Positions 40,483 through 48,741 of a DNA stretch of 50,892 bases are shown here, piece by piece. Within the stretch, counting starts at the first letter, position 1; each line of letters begins with the position of its first letter. The stretch is from IMG/VR virus record IMGVR_UViG_3300021440_000033, positions 1 to 50,892 of that record, one strand, 5' to 3'. Source of the DNA: a virus. The position numbers and the translations under genes were made by a program. A model generated the notes under the pieces. That model saw only the letters and a program-made list of their open reading frames with translations. It was not told the DNA's origin and did not search any database.

Positions 40483-40703
40483 GGAAGTCAACAATAAAGC
40501 TTGCTTTTGAGATAGGAGTAATTCCTTTTACTATCATGCATGAACTTACACCTGAAGACCTCAATGCTGTTATTCAGCTATGGACAATGAAGACCCGTAA
40601 GTTTACGGAGACTAATCTTGTCGCATTTATCAATAAACACGTTAAAGGTACCAGGGCTTATACCGTCCAAGGATACCAGAAAATGAAAAACTACAAACCA
40701 TGA
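40479..40703 (+). CDS. Hypothetical protein (74 aa)
   Basis: A 74-aa basic helical protein starting MRKSTIKLAFEIGVIPF with the segment LTPEDLNAVIQLW. Coupled by ATGA at both ends. Not recognised. Confidence 0.5.
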   Translation: MRKSTIKLAFEIGVIPFTIMHELTPEDLNAVIQLWTMKTRKFTETNLVAFINKHVKGTRAYTVQGYQKMKNYKP

Positions 40704-41038
40704 CAAATTCAATATTCACAATTCATGTCTACAAACACGGGAAACAATGGGTATTCGATGACGTACTGCGCGGCTTGGACAAGGAAGCTCTTGTCGGAGG
40801 TACGGACGCTATCATCGATAAGCTCGTCGGCAAGAAAAAAGAAGTCACTATTGTCTTCTCAGACATTGCGTTCCCGGGACATACACTCACTTGCGTTAAA
40901 GCTACCGAAGACCTCCAGGGACCTGTAGGTACATACTATTATTGTAATGAACTTGGGATGCAGTTCTGGCTCTGTCCAGCACTCCTGAAGTTCTTTGACA
41001 CACCGCCAGAGATGTTTTATGCCGCTTATACCGTATAG
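40700..41038 (+). CDS. DUF6717-like phage protein (112 aa)
   Basis: The pattern HGKQWVFDD, LDKEALVGGTDAIIDKL, FSDIAFPGH and FWLCPALLKFFDTPPEMFY is the layout of the small family I recognise as DUF6717: W-V-F-D-D, G-x-D-x-I-I-D, F-P-G and W-L-C-P-A-L. It is found across phages and bacteria and has no known function. Overlaps the next gene by 20 bp. Confidence 0.65.
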   Translation: MTNSIFTIHVYKHGKQWVFDDVLRGLDKEALVGGTDAIIDKLVGKKKEVTIVFSDIAFPGHTLTCVKATEDLQGPVGTYYYCNELGMQFWLCPALLKFFDTPPEMFYAAYTV

Positions 41039-41324
41039 ACCAGCCAATCCTTATACTCGGGGACTCTTCTTATCAGGGGTCCCCGACTATAACCTTGATC
41101 CTCCAGAGGACAAGATAGAAGAACCGCATGCTTGTGATTATTGCGGAGAGATTGTAGAATTTGATGATTTAAGAAAGACTGATGATGGAGATCTCGTCTG
41201 TGACTATTGCTGGGAACATTGTAAATGTACCTATTGCGAGAATCATATGCCTAATCACATGCTTAAATATCATAATGATGGAAGCATAACTTGCGAAGAC
41301 TGTAATGATGACGTTTATGGATAA
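41019..41324 (+). CDS. Zinc-finger protein with four CxxC motifs (101 aa)
   Basis: Start at MPLIPYRPANPYTRG (41019). CDYCGE, CDYCWE, CTYCEN and CEDCND, with His between, form a double zinc ribbon, probably a nucleic-acid or protein-binding adaptor. It overlaps the DUF6717-like gene by 20 bp and the membrane gene after it by 8 bp. Confidence 0.65.
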   Translation: MPLIPYRPANPYTRGLFLSGVPDYNLDPPEDKIEEPHACDYCGEIVEFDDLRKTDDGDLVCDYCWEHCKCTYCENHMPNHMLKYHNDGSITCEDCNDDVYG

Positions 41325-41493
41325 ACAAAAACATATGGGAACAATGTTGTATTTATTCCTCATTTGCTGGTTAGCGGTTGGGGTCTGGCTCTTTATTGAG
41401 CTTTGTACTTATTATCGTGGCCTTGGATGGGAGGATCATAAGAAGTCCGAACATACTGCTATGTACGATTCAAATGTAACTTATAAGCCATGA
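41317..41493 (+). CDS. Single-span membrane protein (58 aa)
   Basis: Start at MDKQKHMGTMLYLFL (41317; an earlier ATG at 41305 is possible). One span at about 9-29, then a polar tail. Coupled by ATGA to the next gene. Confidence 0.5.
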   Translation: MDKQKHMGTMLYLFLICWLAVGVWLFIELCTYYRGLGWEDHKKSEHTAMYDSNVTYKP

Positions 41494-41801
41494 CAACCCA
41501 AGAACAGCAAGTCTACACCCTTGTACATGAGTGGTGCGAGGGGCAATCCTCAGAGATTCCCGACATGAATCGGAGGGCTTTGATGGATAGGATTATGGAA
41601 GTGGTTAAGCCTCAATGGATACCGATTTCGAGTTATGATGAATTGCCTGATGATAAGATTTGGCTTACCTCAATTAACGGAAATATTTCAATCACTAGTG
41701 GGGCTAATGGAAGATGGAGTTATTTAAAGGATGAAAAACCTTTTTATATCGCCTACCTCCCCTACGTTGAACCTGAACCTTATAAAACAGAAATAAAATG
41801 A
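41490..41801 (+). CDS. DUF551-like protein (103 aa)
   Basis: QWIPISSYDELPDD near residue 42 and FYIAYLPYVEPEPY at the end match the DUF551 layout (W.P.s..LP, then a strand ending P.P). N-terminal helix with MNRRALMDRIMEV. Function unknown. Coupled by ATGA to the next gene. Confidence 0.5.
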   Translation: MTTQEQQVYTLVHEWCEGQSSEIPDMNRRALMDRIMEVVKPQWIPISSYDELPDDKIWLTSINGNISITSGANGRWSYLKDEKPFYIAYLPYVEPEPYKTEIK

Positions 41802-42163
41802 CACTATTAGAATTTAAAGACCATGTAGCATCGCTTCCTAATGGGGCAAAGTTTGACTATTCAATAAGTAATCCATTTTCTTGGAGAGGAATTTATGCTG
41901 AAGTAGCGTTCAGTATTGAAGATATTCCGTGTACTAAAAAGGATATTCTTGACAAAATTGAAATGGCTTATAATGAGACATTCCAAGGATATAAAGGGGG
42001 TGATTTCCAATACAATGATTATACGGAAATACATTTTGAAGAGAGTATTGGAAGTTATACCGATGGTGATTACTGTGTAAATAAAATTGCAGAAATTGCC
42101 AAGGAAGAAGTCCCACACGATAACGAAGAAAGACTTGTTAAATTAATTTTTGTGAAGCTATGA
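41798..42163 (+). CDS. Conserved phage protein (121 aa)
   Basis: A 121-aa alpha/beta protein starting MTLLEFKDHVASLPNGAKF. It belongs, by pattern, to small proteins shared among Bacteroidota phages; unknown function. Linked by ATGA at both ends. Confidence 0.5.
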   Translation: MTLLEFKDHVASLPNGAKFDYSISNPFSWRGIYAEVAFSIEDIPCTKKDILDKIEMAYNETFQGYKGGDFQYNDYTEIHFEESIGSYTDGDYCVNKIAEIAKEEVPHDNEERLVKLIFVKL

Positions 42164-42876
42164 AAGAACAAATCGAAAAAGCAAAGCAGAAGGTAGCTGA
42201 CAAAAGAGGCGAGGAAAGTTTTGAGGAAATGATGAAAAGGTCACTTACTTATAATGAGTGCTATCCCATAAGAGATATTTACGAAGAAGTCCTCGCCCTC
42301 CTTGAGCAGCAGGAGCAGCCTGAGCCTAAATTCTACAATTTAGGTGCAAACATGAAGCCTATGCCTTGGAGTGGGGCTTACAAGCAACCTGAGCCGAGTA
42401 AGACGGCTGAAACTGATTGGTTGATTCCAGAAAAGCCTATTGGCGATTTCGTGCTTAACAATGCTAAACATTGGATTGAAAAGAGCGATGGGAACTACTA
42501 CCATTATTCAGAAGTATGCCAATTACTAAGAAAGTATGCAGCCCAATCCCGACCTTCTTCTGCTGAACCGAGTAAGACGGCTGAGGAAGTGCTTTCTGAA
42601 CATTCGGGAATATCAATTGAGCATTTTGAGGATAGTAGAGTTAGTATAGAAAACGCTTTGCTTGCAATGAGAGCCTACGCAGCCCAATCCCGCCCTTCTG
42701 ATACCGTTGAGTGTTTAGAATGGATGCTGAAAAACGGATACTATCGTTCATCCATGATTATTGACCATAATCTTGTGAAGGGTTGGGATAATTCAGTACA
42801 TCAAACAAAATTAGTTGACACATCGCAAGGAGTTTACGATAAATTCCTGCAAGAAAAGAAGGGAGGGGAGAAATGA
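42160..42876 (+). CDS. Repeat-containing accessory protein (238 aa)
   Basis: A 238-aa protein with repeated segments: EPSKTAE at about residues 78 and 136, and YAAQSRPS at about 126 and 173. The repeats separate Trp/Tyr-rich blocks. The pattern is common in Bacteroidota mobile elements. Function unknown; repeats suggest variable copy number. Confidence 0.5.
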   Translation: MKEQIEKAKQKVADKRGEESFEEMMKRSLTYNECYPIRDIYEEVLALLEQQEQPEPKFYNLGANMKPMPWSGAYKQPEPSKTAETDWLIPEKPIGDFVLNNAKHWIEKSDGNYYHYSEVCQLLRKYAAQSRPSSAEPSKTAEEVLSEHSGISIEHFEDSRVSIENALLAMRAYAAQSRPSDTVECLEWMLKNGYYRSSMIIDHNLVKGWDNSVHQTKLVDTSQGVYDKFLQEKKGGEK

Positions 42877-43097
42877 CAAGAACATTTGGAGCAGACAATG
42901 ACGACAGATTTTGGATTGACAAACCTATCAAGGAAGGTCATCCAAAGTTTAAGCGCAAAACTAAGTGGTATCATATCCATATTTACAACAATTTCAGTTA
43001 CATTAAGCATATATCTGTCGATGGATTTATTGAAGAATATATTAAATGTTGCATTTGGAAGTGCAGATGTGGTAAAATAAAAGGAGAAAAATCATGA
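42873..43097 (+). CDS. Small basic protein (74 aa)
   Basis: A 74-aa basic protein starting MTRTFGADNDDRFWIDK. Ends with CCIWKCRCGKIKGEKS, containing four Cys, possibly metal-binding. Linked by ATGA at both ends. Not recognised. Confidence 0.5.
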   Translation: MTRTFGADNDDRFWIDKPIKEGHPKFKRKTKWYHIHIYNNFSYIKHISVDGFIEEYIKCCIWKCRCGKIKGEKS

Positions 43098-43309
43098 AAC
43101 TACATGGAGTAGAGCTTACCCAAGCTCAAACAAAACATATTGCCAATGTCTACAAGAAAGGAATTGGTTCGGCTGAAAGAAAAGGAGAAGATCGATTTAT
43201 TATCGAGGGCCATGAGGTTCTCGTTGCTTATGCAAAGTATGTTTATGAATACTTAACAGGAAAGAAATATGCCGCGATACCTAAAACAGAACGGAAAGAA
43301 AGTTCCTGA
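43094..43309 (+). CDS. Small basic helical protein (71 aa)
   Basis: A 71-aa protein starting MKLHGVELTQAQTKHIANV with two helices and a Tyr-rich second helix (YAKYVYEYL). The C-terminus is basic. Overlaps the next gene by 41 bp. Not recognised. Confidence 0.5.
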   Translation: MKLHGVELTQAQTKHIANVYKKGIGSAERKGEDRFIIEGHEVLVAYAKYVYEYLTGKKYAAIPKTERKESS

Positions 43310-43481
43310 TGTTAAAATAAAGCATTCCTGGATAGTGGTGCCAGTTAGGTCCAGATCGTCTGCTATAGACGCTCCTCTTAATACAGAGACCTATCTTGTA
43401 CCATCCAGGGTTGCTGACTACATAGAACGTCTCGAAAATGCAATAGGAGAGACGATTATGTTACCCAAGAGAAGAAAGTAG
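43269..43481 (+). CDS. Small basic protein (70 aa)
   Basis: A 70-aa protein starting MPRYLKQNGKKVPDVKIK and ending IMLPKRRK. Beta-rich centre (HSWIVVPVRSRS). The 41-bp overlap with the previous gene is longer than usual, so the exact start is uncertain. Confidence 0.45.
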   Translation: MPRYLKQNGKKVPDVKIKHSWIVVPVRSRSSAIDAPLNTETYLVPSRVADYIERLENAIGETIMLPKRRK

Positions 43482-43507
43482 TATTTTTGTATCTCAATCC
43501 CCCTATA

Positions 43508-43756
43508 ATGACTGATTTTGAACGAGGTATGCGCCAGGGATTCCTGGACCTCCTTAAACTTTACAACGCCCGTCTTTATGAACTTCAGGGTAAACTATAT
43601 CATTCAACTACCATTCCTTGTCAACTTGGCCTCACTGGAAAAATCAATGAGGTCAAGTCTATTATTAAAACCCTCGAATATCAAAAAAATGAATTACAGA
43701 AAGGAAACTACGAAACACCAACTAAAGGAGCAACTCTTCCCCCTGGATGCCAGTAA
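43508..43756 (+). CDS. Helical protein (82 aa)
   Basis: Start at MTDFERGMRQGFLDLL (43508); an upstream TTG at 43487 is less likely. A helical hairpin (FLDLLKLYNARLYELQGKL, then KSIIKTLEYQKNELQ) with no catalytic signal. Overlaps the DnaA-domain gene by 68 bp, which is long. Confidence 0.5.
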   Translation: MTDFERGMRQGFLDLLKLYNARLYELQGKLYHSTTIPCQLGLTGKINEVKSIIKTLEYQKNELQKGNYETPTKGATLPPGCQ

Positions 43757-44096
43757 TAGTTTTGCTTATGTCTTGCCCGGGATAACAGTAGTACGTAATC
43801 CTAACATCTCTCACATCATACAGTATGTTGCCAAATTACAACATGTGACCGTGGAAGAGATGATGGGCGAAGATAGACATCAGGAATTTGTAGATGGGCG
43901 TAAGCTAGTAAGCCTATTCGCATCTGATCATAGGTTCCTAAATATGTCCTTAAGAATTGTGGGAGAACTCTTCAAACCTTTTAAGGATCATGCTACTGTT
44001 CTTCATGCAAAACGTTCGGCTTGGATCTTAATTGAAACAAATCATGTATTTCGTGAAAAATATCTTGCCGTAAAAGATTATTTCTTTATATCTTAG
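43689..44096 (+). CDS. Stand-alone DnaA domain IV-like protein (origin binding)
   Basis: A 135-aa protein starting MNYRKETTKHQLKEQL (43689). Residues 38-112 match DnaA domain IV: HVTVEEMMGEDRHQEFVDGR in the helix-turn-helix region, MSLRIVGELF, and the signature KDHATVLHA at 99-107 (RDHTTVLHA in bacterial DnaA). The AAA+ core is absent. The protein should bind DnaA-box-like sites without ATPase activity. Neighbours (helicase, SSB-like, HNH) suggest origin recognition, or sequestration of host origin sites. An alternative is a MarR-like or other HTH. Confidence 0.7.
   Translation: MNYRKETTKHQLKEQLFPLDASNSFAYVLPGITVVRNPNISHIIQYVAKLQHVTVEEMMGEDRHQEFVDGRKLVSLFASDHRFLNMSLRIVGELFKPFKDHATVLHAKRSAWILIETNHVFREKYLAVKDYFFIS
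44065..44096 (+). promoter_or_regulatory. Possible Bacteroidota-type promoter for the SSB-like gene
   Basis: TTG at 44065-44067, then a 21-nt spacer and TATCTTAG at 44089-44096, similar to but weaker than the TAnnTTTG -7 box. It lies in the end of the DnaA-domain gene, 20 bp upstream of the ATG at 44117. Confidence 0.35.
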
Positions 44097-44116
44097 CACT
44101 TTAAAACCCACATAAT

Positions 44117-44530
44117 ATGTACCTATTTGGAAGACTAAACAAGGTATGGGTGATCTCTAAAGAATACAAGGGAGAGACCTACAATACTTACAAAATGAAT
44201 GTCAATATTGACGCTAAAGTTGATGTTGACGTGGAGTTAATGAAGGGTCAGTACGACGTGCTATCCGTCAGGGCAACACCTGGAACTATTATCAAATTCA
44301 ATTATGTCCTGGCTGGAAGAAACTATGAAAAGGACGGAGAATTACGAAATATGACCTGGGCTAAATGTACAGAGATATCTGTTGAACTCTCGGAAGTTTC
44401 TGTCTCTTCTTATGTAGGCGTAGGACAAGAGCCTCCAATGAAGCATACTCCTAATCAGGGATTGCCAATGGATGAAGGGCCAAGGCCTCCAAGGATTCCT
44501 CTAGAACAAGACGATGATCTTCCATTTTAA
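44117..44530 (+). CDS. DUF3127/SSB-like protein with an acidic SSB-type tail
   Basis: A 137-aa protein. Residues 1-100 show an OB-like strand series (MYLFGRLNKVWVISKEYKGE, NYVLAGRNYEKDGE) as in DUF3127 proteins, which replace or assist SSB in Bacteroidota phages. A Pro-rich linker ends with DDDLPF, the acidic tip that SSBs use to recruit partners. Probably binds ssDNA at the replication fork. Its stop overlaps the next ATG. Confidence 0.65.
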   Translation: MYLFGRLNKVWVISKEYKGETYNTYKMNVNIDAKVDVDVELMKGQYDVLSVRATPGTIIKFNYVLAGRNYEKDGELRNMTWAKCTEISVELSEVSVSSYVGVGQEPPMKHTPNQGLPMDEGPRPPRIPLEQDDDLPF

Positions 44531-45234
44531 TGAAACCCAGGAAGCCAATTAATAAGGTATCTACCAAACAGAAGATACGCAATACGGACCTTAAAGTAAT
44601 CAAAAGTGAAATCATCAGAGACCAACAATCTATCTGCTACTGTTGCGAGACCAAGCAAGTATTGGATGGAGCCCATATTATACGGAGAACAGCCAATCTG
44701 GAGTTCTATGTGGATAGGCGCAATCTCGTGGGCTTATGCCGCAGATGCCACGTACTATTTGACGATGGACCTCTTGTTCAGTTCTTAAAGCTCCCTAATA
44801 GCGAGAAAATCCTTCAGAGAATGAAGGAGCTTGATGAACTATACTTTAACCGTTACCTTGATTTATCTAAAAGTATGACAGCACAAATAATTTTTATTAC
44901 CCAGTATCGAAAGATAGCACCGGGGACTCTTTTTAACGCAGAAATACACCAATTCTCTGATAAATTAGGATTCCAGGCCTTTTCGATACAAGGACATGAT
45001 GGACACCACTTCCATATCGGCAGGGTGGATGTTCGAGAAATCTTTGATATTATCCAATTTGTCAATAGTGACGAAGCAGAATCATTCAGACTACGGTACC
45101 AGGATTTTATTCCTCACGATCTTAAAATATGCTATTCCTTGCCTCATGATGATGTTGCTCCTAATGAAGGGTATGACGAAATTGTGTCTGATGAAGCAAT
45201 TATAATTTCTGAAGAAGAAGATCTTCCATTATGA
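44530..45234 (+). CDS. HNH endonuclease-like protein with acidic tail
   Basis: A 234-aa protein. Zinc-binding C36-x2-C39 and C70-x2-C73 frame the HNH motif: H49 in DGAHII, N65 in RRNLVGLC and H74 in CRRCHVLFDD. The basic N-terminus (KPRKPINKVSTKQKIR) binds DNA. The domain ends by about residue 90; the remaining 140 residues have no recognised motif and finish EEEDLPL, similar to the DDDLPF tail of the SSB-like protein upstream. HNH nucleases nick or cut DNA in packaging, recombination or homing. Coupled by ATGA to the next gene. Confidence 0.7.
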   Translation: MKPRKPINKVSTKQKIRNTDLKVIKSEIIRDQQSICYCCETKQVLDGAHIIRRTANLEFYVDRRNLVGLCRRCHVLFDDGPLVQFLKLPNSEKILQRMKELDELYFNRYLDLSKSMTAQIIFITQYRKIAPGTLFNAEIHQFSDKLGFQAFSIQGHDGHHFHIGRVDVREIFDIIQFVNSDEAESFRLRYQDFIPHDLKICYSLPHDDVAPNEGYDEIVSDEAIIISEEEDLPL

Positions 45235-45932
45235 TAGTAGACGTAGTAATGCTTAGTGATGGTAAGACTCTAGAACTAAGACAAATGACACAAAACGCCA
45301 TTGACAGTATTCATGCAAGCAATTGCTCCGGTATTGTCTTTAATGTCACAGTATTTGAGAAGCAGTTCGGCATAGCTCCTAGCGGACAGACTGTTGTTTT
45401 TGTATGCCCTGAATTAGGACAATATGCTGGATATTTTAGAGCTACTACGTATCTTCAAGTAGGAGAATTTAACTACAATCGGTACATGAACGAAGGGACC
45501 AGGATGGGGTCAGCTGAATGGGTTGTCTGGGCCAATAATGACATTCGTGCAGAGAATGATTTCATGTCTCACATCATCTATGCAAGTGATCTTCTCGGGA
45601 TAAGTTCCTGGTGTTGTTACGATCCTAAATGTCATGATAAGCAGTATCCTTTAGAAAATCGTCCAGCAACAGATGAGGGGTTTACTATTAGGAGACAGAT
45701 ATGTGGATGGTTTATTGTAGCTCGCAGAATCATCTGGGATATCATTGGAGGACTTGATGAATCTCATTCTTTCTGGTATTCAGATAACTCTTACGCCGAA
45801 CAGCTTCAGAGATACAATTTCAGACATGCTCTTAACTTGGAAGCAGTTGTAAAGCATCTACATTCCAAGACCCTATTCACACTACCACTAGAACAGCAAC
45901 TTAAATTTACAGAAGGAACAATCCCAGAATGA
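45231..45932 (+). CDS. Glycosyltransferase-like protein 1 (GT-A type)
   Basis: A 233-aa protein with a Rossmann-like start (VDVVMLSD), NYNRYMNEGTRMG and the acceptor or nucleotide region WVVWANNDIRAEND, where NND replaces the usual DxD. GWFIVARRIIWDIIGGLDE followed by FWYSDN is the GT2 layout. It transfers a sugar from a nucleotide sugar to an acceptor that sequence alone does not reveal. Starts within the end of the HNH gene (ATGA). Confidence 0.65.
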   Translation: MIVDVVMLSDGKTLELRQMTQNAIDSIHASNCSGIVFNVTVFEKQFGIAPSGQTVVFVCPELGQYAGYFRATTYLQVGEFNYNRYMNEGTRMGSAEWVVWANNDIRAENDFMSHIIYASDLLGISSWCCYDPKCHDKQYPLENRPATDEGFTIRRQICGWFIVARRIIWDIIGGLDESHSFWYSDNSYAEQLQRYNFRHALNLEAVVKHLHSKTLFTLPLEQQLKFTEGTIPE

Positions 45933-46129
45933 GCACAAAAGTTTCATCTCTACTCAAGGTAGAGGATCATATTATCGAAGTCTCCGTGGAGGAGAACGAA
46001 ATGTACCAACCAGCTTATCGTCTTATCATTTCTACATCAGGAAAAGAAGAAGAGGTAGAGGTTGTAATGACCAAGGAAGAGGTACGTATTTTACATGACA
46101 TGCTAAAGTTAGCATTTAACACCCAATAA
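45929..46129 (+). CDS. Small acidic protein (66 aa)
   Basis: A 66-aa protein starting MSTKVSSLLKVEDHIIEVSV, with two acidic strands and a helix (KEEVRILHDMLKLAF). Coupled by ATGA to the glycosyltransferase gene. Not recognised. Confidence 0.5.
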   Translation: MSTKVSSLLKVEDHIIEVSVEENEMYQPAYRLIISTSGKEEEVEVVMTKEEVRILHDMLKLAFNTQ

Positions 46130-46131
46130 TT

Positions 46132-46347
46132 ATGTATACAATAGTAATCAAGAGAACTGGAAAACAATACATGGCCTCCATTATGAATGGAGTAGAGATC
46201 GTGTGGACTTCTGAAGCAAGAAAGAACCGCAAAGATGTCTGGAAAACTGCCATCAATACAATCAAAAAAATGCATGGAGCCAAGATTGATGACCAGACAG
46301 GTCTAAAACTTCCTCCAGGAATAAATGCTGCTGAGTATGCAAAATAA
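46132..46347 (+). CDS. DUF1508-like protein (71 aa)
   Basis: MYTIVIKRTGKQYMAS, NGVEIVWTSEA and KTAINTIKKMHGAK resemble the DUF1508 layout (strand, G-x-Y, N-G-x-x-I-x-x-S-E, helix). Such proteins are small and of unknown role. Overlaps the next gene by 11 bp. Confidence 0.45.
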   Translation: MYTIVIKRTGKQYMASIMNGVEIVWTSEARKNRKDVWKTAINTIKKMHGAKIDDQTGLKLPPGINAAEYAK

Positions 46348-47200
46348 AGAGCTATTTATTGGGACGGTAACTTATGGAGATCGCTGGCAGTATCTCAATG
46401 AAACCATTCAGTCTTTTATGGAGAATACCGATCTCTCCTATCTGAATTGGAAATGGATCATCTATGGAAATAATCCCAGTCCTGACTCAATGCGCTACCT
46501 CAGAGAGTTAGAAGACTTGGATAAGCGATTCTATGTCGTTCTCGATCCCAACAACATTGGAATAGGCCCAGCTATGGACTGGATCAGGAATCACATCATA
46601 AAGATGTCTTATGACTTTAATTCAGGGTCTTTTGATCTGAATACTCCTCTTCCGTATCTATTCCTGGAAGATGACTGGGTGTGTCTGCCAAGCAAGCTCA
46701 CTGGAGTAAAAGACACTTGGCTAAATTCTGCCGTCGATCAGATGATGGAGAAGAACATAGACATCGTATATTTCAGACGCTATGTAGACATCTTTGACGC
46801 CAAGAAGCATTTCTGGCATGATAAACGCCAGGAATATACTTTCGCTCCTGAACCAAGAGATGTTTACTTTGATGGAATGAGATGCATTCGCTTGAACCCT
46901 ACCTTCTGGAATAATCCTCATCTTATGAATCTTCGCGCTTCCTATGATATCTACCCGCTTGTCCGGGAAGATAGAATTGGAGTGGCTGAGACCAAAGACT
47001 CGACTACCTGGGGAGCTTCAGAAAACCAAGCTACGTTCAGAGTTACCAATGGCCCAATGAAAGCTTATTATGCTTTCAATGGAATCTTTGCGCACTATGA
47101 TTATCTCTTGTATCATTACAAGACCGAGAACAACCGGTTTGTCTATGATCATGAGTTCGATAAAAACCAGTATAATTATATTTCAAATTGTGGATTATGA
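46337..47200 (+). CDS. Glycosyltransferase-like protein 2 (GT-A, family 2)
   Basis: Start at MQNKELFIGTVTYGDRW (46337). Rossmann start IGTVTYGDRW, GNNPSPDS, NNIGIGPAMDW, and LFLEDDW at about 114-120 as the metal-binding DxD-like motif. The C-terminal half is aromatic and His-rich. Probably inverts or retains a sugar from a nucleotide donor. Part of a group of three glycosyltransferases (45231, 46337, 47682). Confidence 0.7.
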   Translation: MQNKELFIGTVTYGDRWQYLNETIQSFMENTDLSYLNWKWIIYGNNPSPDSMRYLRELEDLDKRFYVVLDPNNIGIGPAMDWIRNHIIKMSYDFNSGSFDLNTPLPYLFLEDDWVCLPSKLTGVKDTWLNSAVDQMMEKNIDIVYFRRYVDIFDAKKHFWHDKRQEYTFAPEPRDVYFDGMRCIRLNPTFWNNPHLMNLRASYDIYPLVREDRIGVAETKDSTTWGASENQATFRVTNGPMKAYYAFNGIFAHYDYLLYHYKTENNRFVYDHEFDKNQYNYISNCGL

Positions 47201-47685
47201 AAGATCAACAGTTAAGGACAGTACTTGGGATTTTAGCAGAGGAGGCTCCTCTAAATGGAAAGCCTTTTGTTGATGAAATTCGAACAAGAGTAACCTCTAT
47301 TCTTGACGAAATCAATCACGATAGAGTTTGCATAATTGGAACTCATGTAAAAGATCTTCAAGGTCAGTATATAAGTTTCCAAGGATATCCTTCCTATAAA
47401 GGAACTATTCTTCAAAGACTCGAATTACTTGAGAAGAAACAGGAAGTAGATCGGGATACTATTTCTTCTGCTCAGAATCATATCAACAGATTAGTAGGAG
47501 ATGTTGAGGCCTATAAGACTATGGTCAATGAAAACAATGTTCTGCTTAGGAAATCTGTTGAACTCATGAATAAGCAGGGAGAGGAGATTAATATCCTCAC
47601 CAAAAAACTTGATTGTCTTCTTGATTATTCTGATCTCAAAATTGAGTGGAAAGAAGGGCACTATGAAGTGGAGGATAAAGTATGA
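47197..47685 (+). CDS. Coiled-coil protein (162 aa)
   Basis: Start at MKDQQLRTVLGILAEEAP (47197). A short globular part is followed by a long heptad-rich region from about 70 to 145 (ILQRLELLEKKQEVDRDT, then LRKSVELMNKQGEEINIL). It sits between two glycosyltransferase genes and is coupled by ATGA to the second. A scaffold for the transferases is one possibility. Confidence 0.55.
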   Translation: MKDQQLRTVLGILAEEAPLNGKPFVDEIRTRVTSILDEINHDRVCIIGTHVKDLQGQYISFQGYPSYKGTILQRLELLEKKQEVDRDTISSAQNHINRLVGDVEAYKTMVNENNVLLRKSVELMNKQGEEINILTKKLDCLLDYSDLKIEWKEGHYEVEDKV

Positions 47686-48311
47686 AACTGATATTCGTAA
47701 CACCATGTTCTCGGGTATTTAATCTACCCCTTATCTGCAACGAACTTGAGAACATGAGAGGACTTGATTGGGAATGGGTAATCATTCTTGACAAGGCTGC
47801 ACCCGAATATTTTGCTGCAGAAAGAATTATCTCTAATCTTCCTACCGATTCAAGACTCCATATCTTACGTCCAGACATCACCAAGAGCTTCGTAGGCCAC
47901 TCTCTTCGTAATGTAGCTTTAGAATATATTGAGAAGACTATTTTAGAACCTCACTATATTTATCAACTTGATGATGATACTATTCCTCATGAAGACTTTG
48001 ATTTGCTATCCCGTATTCTCAATGATTACTACCCAAAGACTATTGTCTTCAACCAGGCATATAGAGATGGAGGATTACGTTTGTTTGTAGATATAGTTCC
48101 TGTCTTTGGTAGATGTGATACTGGAACATTCCTAGTCTCTCGTCATCATGCCCAAGGATTACGTTACAACGAAAATGAGTATGCAGGAGACTACCTCTAT
48201 ATTAAAGAACTCTACGATAAATTCCCGGATTTTGTCAAACCTACTGAAGACAAGCTTGGGTACTATAATTGGATTACTGACGAAGACTTAACATTTAACA
48301 GACGATCATAA
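47682..48311 (+). CDS. Glycosyltransferase-like protein 3 (GT-A type)
   Basis: A 209-aa protein: VTPCSRVFNLPLICNEL start, WVIILDKAAPEYF, YQLDDDTIPHEDF at about 87-100 as DxD motif, and DTGTFLVSRHHAQGLRYNE. The layout matches small GT2 enzymes. Coupled by ATGA upstream and sharing one base with the next gene. Confidence 0.7.
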   Translation: MKLIFVTPCSRVFNLPLICNELENMRGLDWEWVIILDKAAPEYFAAERIISNLPTDSRLHILRPDITKSFVGHSLRNVALEYIEKTILEPHYIYQLDDDTIPHEDFDLLSRILNDYYPKTIVFNQAYRDGGLRLFVDIVPVFGRCDTGTFLVSRHHAQGLRYNENEYAGDYLYIKELYDKFPDFVKPTEDKLGYYNWITDEDLTFNRRS

Positions 48312-48736
48312 TGGTTGAACAAGCAATTGCTCAAAACATCCCTGAAGAAGGGAGACTGGATTACATTCGCAATAACTGCGACGGAGTAGAGGTATTCGGA
48401 TATTCCCGATCCTTTACATACGAAGAACTAATATCAATGAAAGATCAGCTTTCAGAGATCTCTATCACCCTTGATGAGATCGAACAACAGAAGAAACAGG
48501 TAACTGATAGGTTTAAGGAAATGTCCAAAGAACCTAAAGCTACCCTGGGAGCACTCCTTGACAAGATTCGGACAAAGTCTGAGTTCGTAAAAGAACAGTG
48601 CTATCTCTATCGTGATGATGAAGCCCATCAGATCGCTTACTATAATTCAGAAGGAATCCTGGTCCATAATAGACCTATGCGTCCTGACGAGATGCAGAAG
48701 ACCATCCAGTTCCGTCAAACAGCTCAACTTAAATAG
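48311..48736 (+). CDS. Coiled-coil-containing protein (141 aa)
   Basis: A 141-aa protein with a central coiled coil (LSEISITLDEIEQQKKQVTD) and a basic helical tail. Unknown function. It shares one base with the glycosyltransferase stop. Confidence 0.5.
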   Translation: MVEQAIAQNIPEEGRLDYIRNNCDGVEVFGYSRSFTYEELISMKDQLSEISITLDEIEQQKKQVTDRFKEMSKEPKATLGALLDKIRTKSEFVKEQCYLYRDDEAHQIAYYNSEGILVHNRPMRPDEMQKTIQFRQTAQLK

Positions 48737-48741
48737 TAATT

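Noticed and set aside
43482-43489. TATTTTTG as a promoter -7 box
   Set aside because: No TTG/TTTG box lies at the right distance upstream, so the match is not enough.
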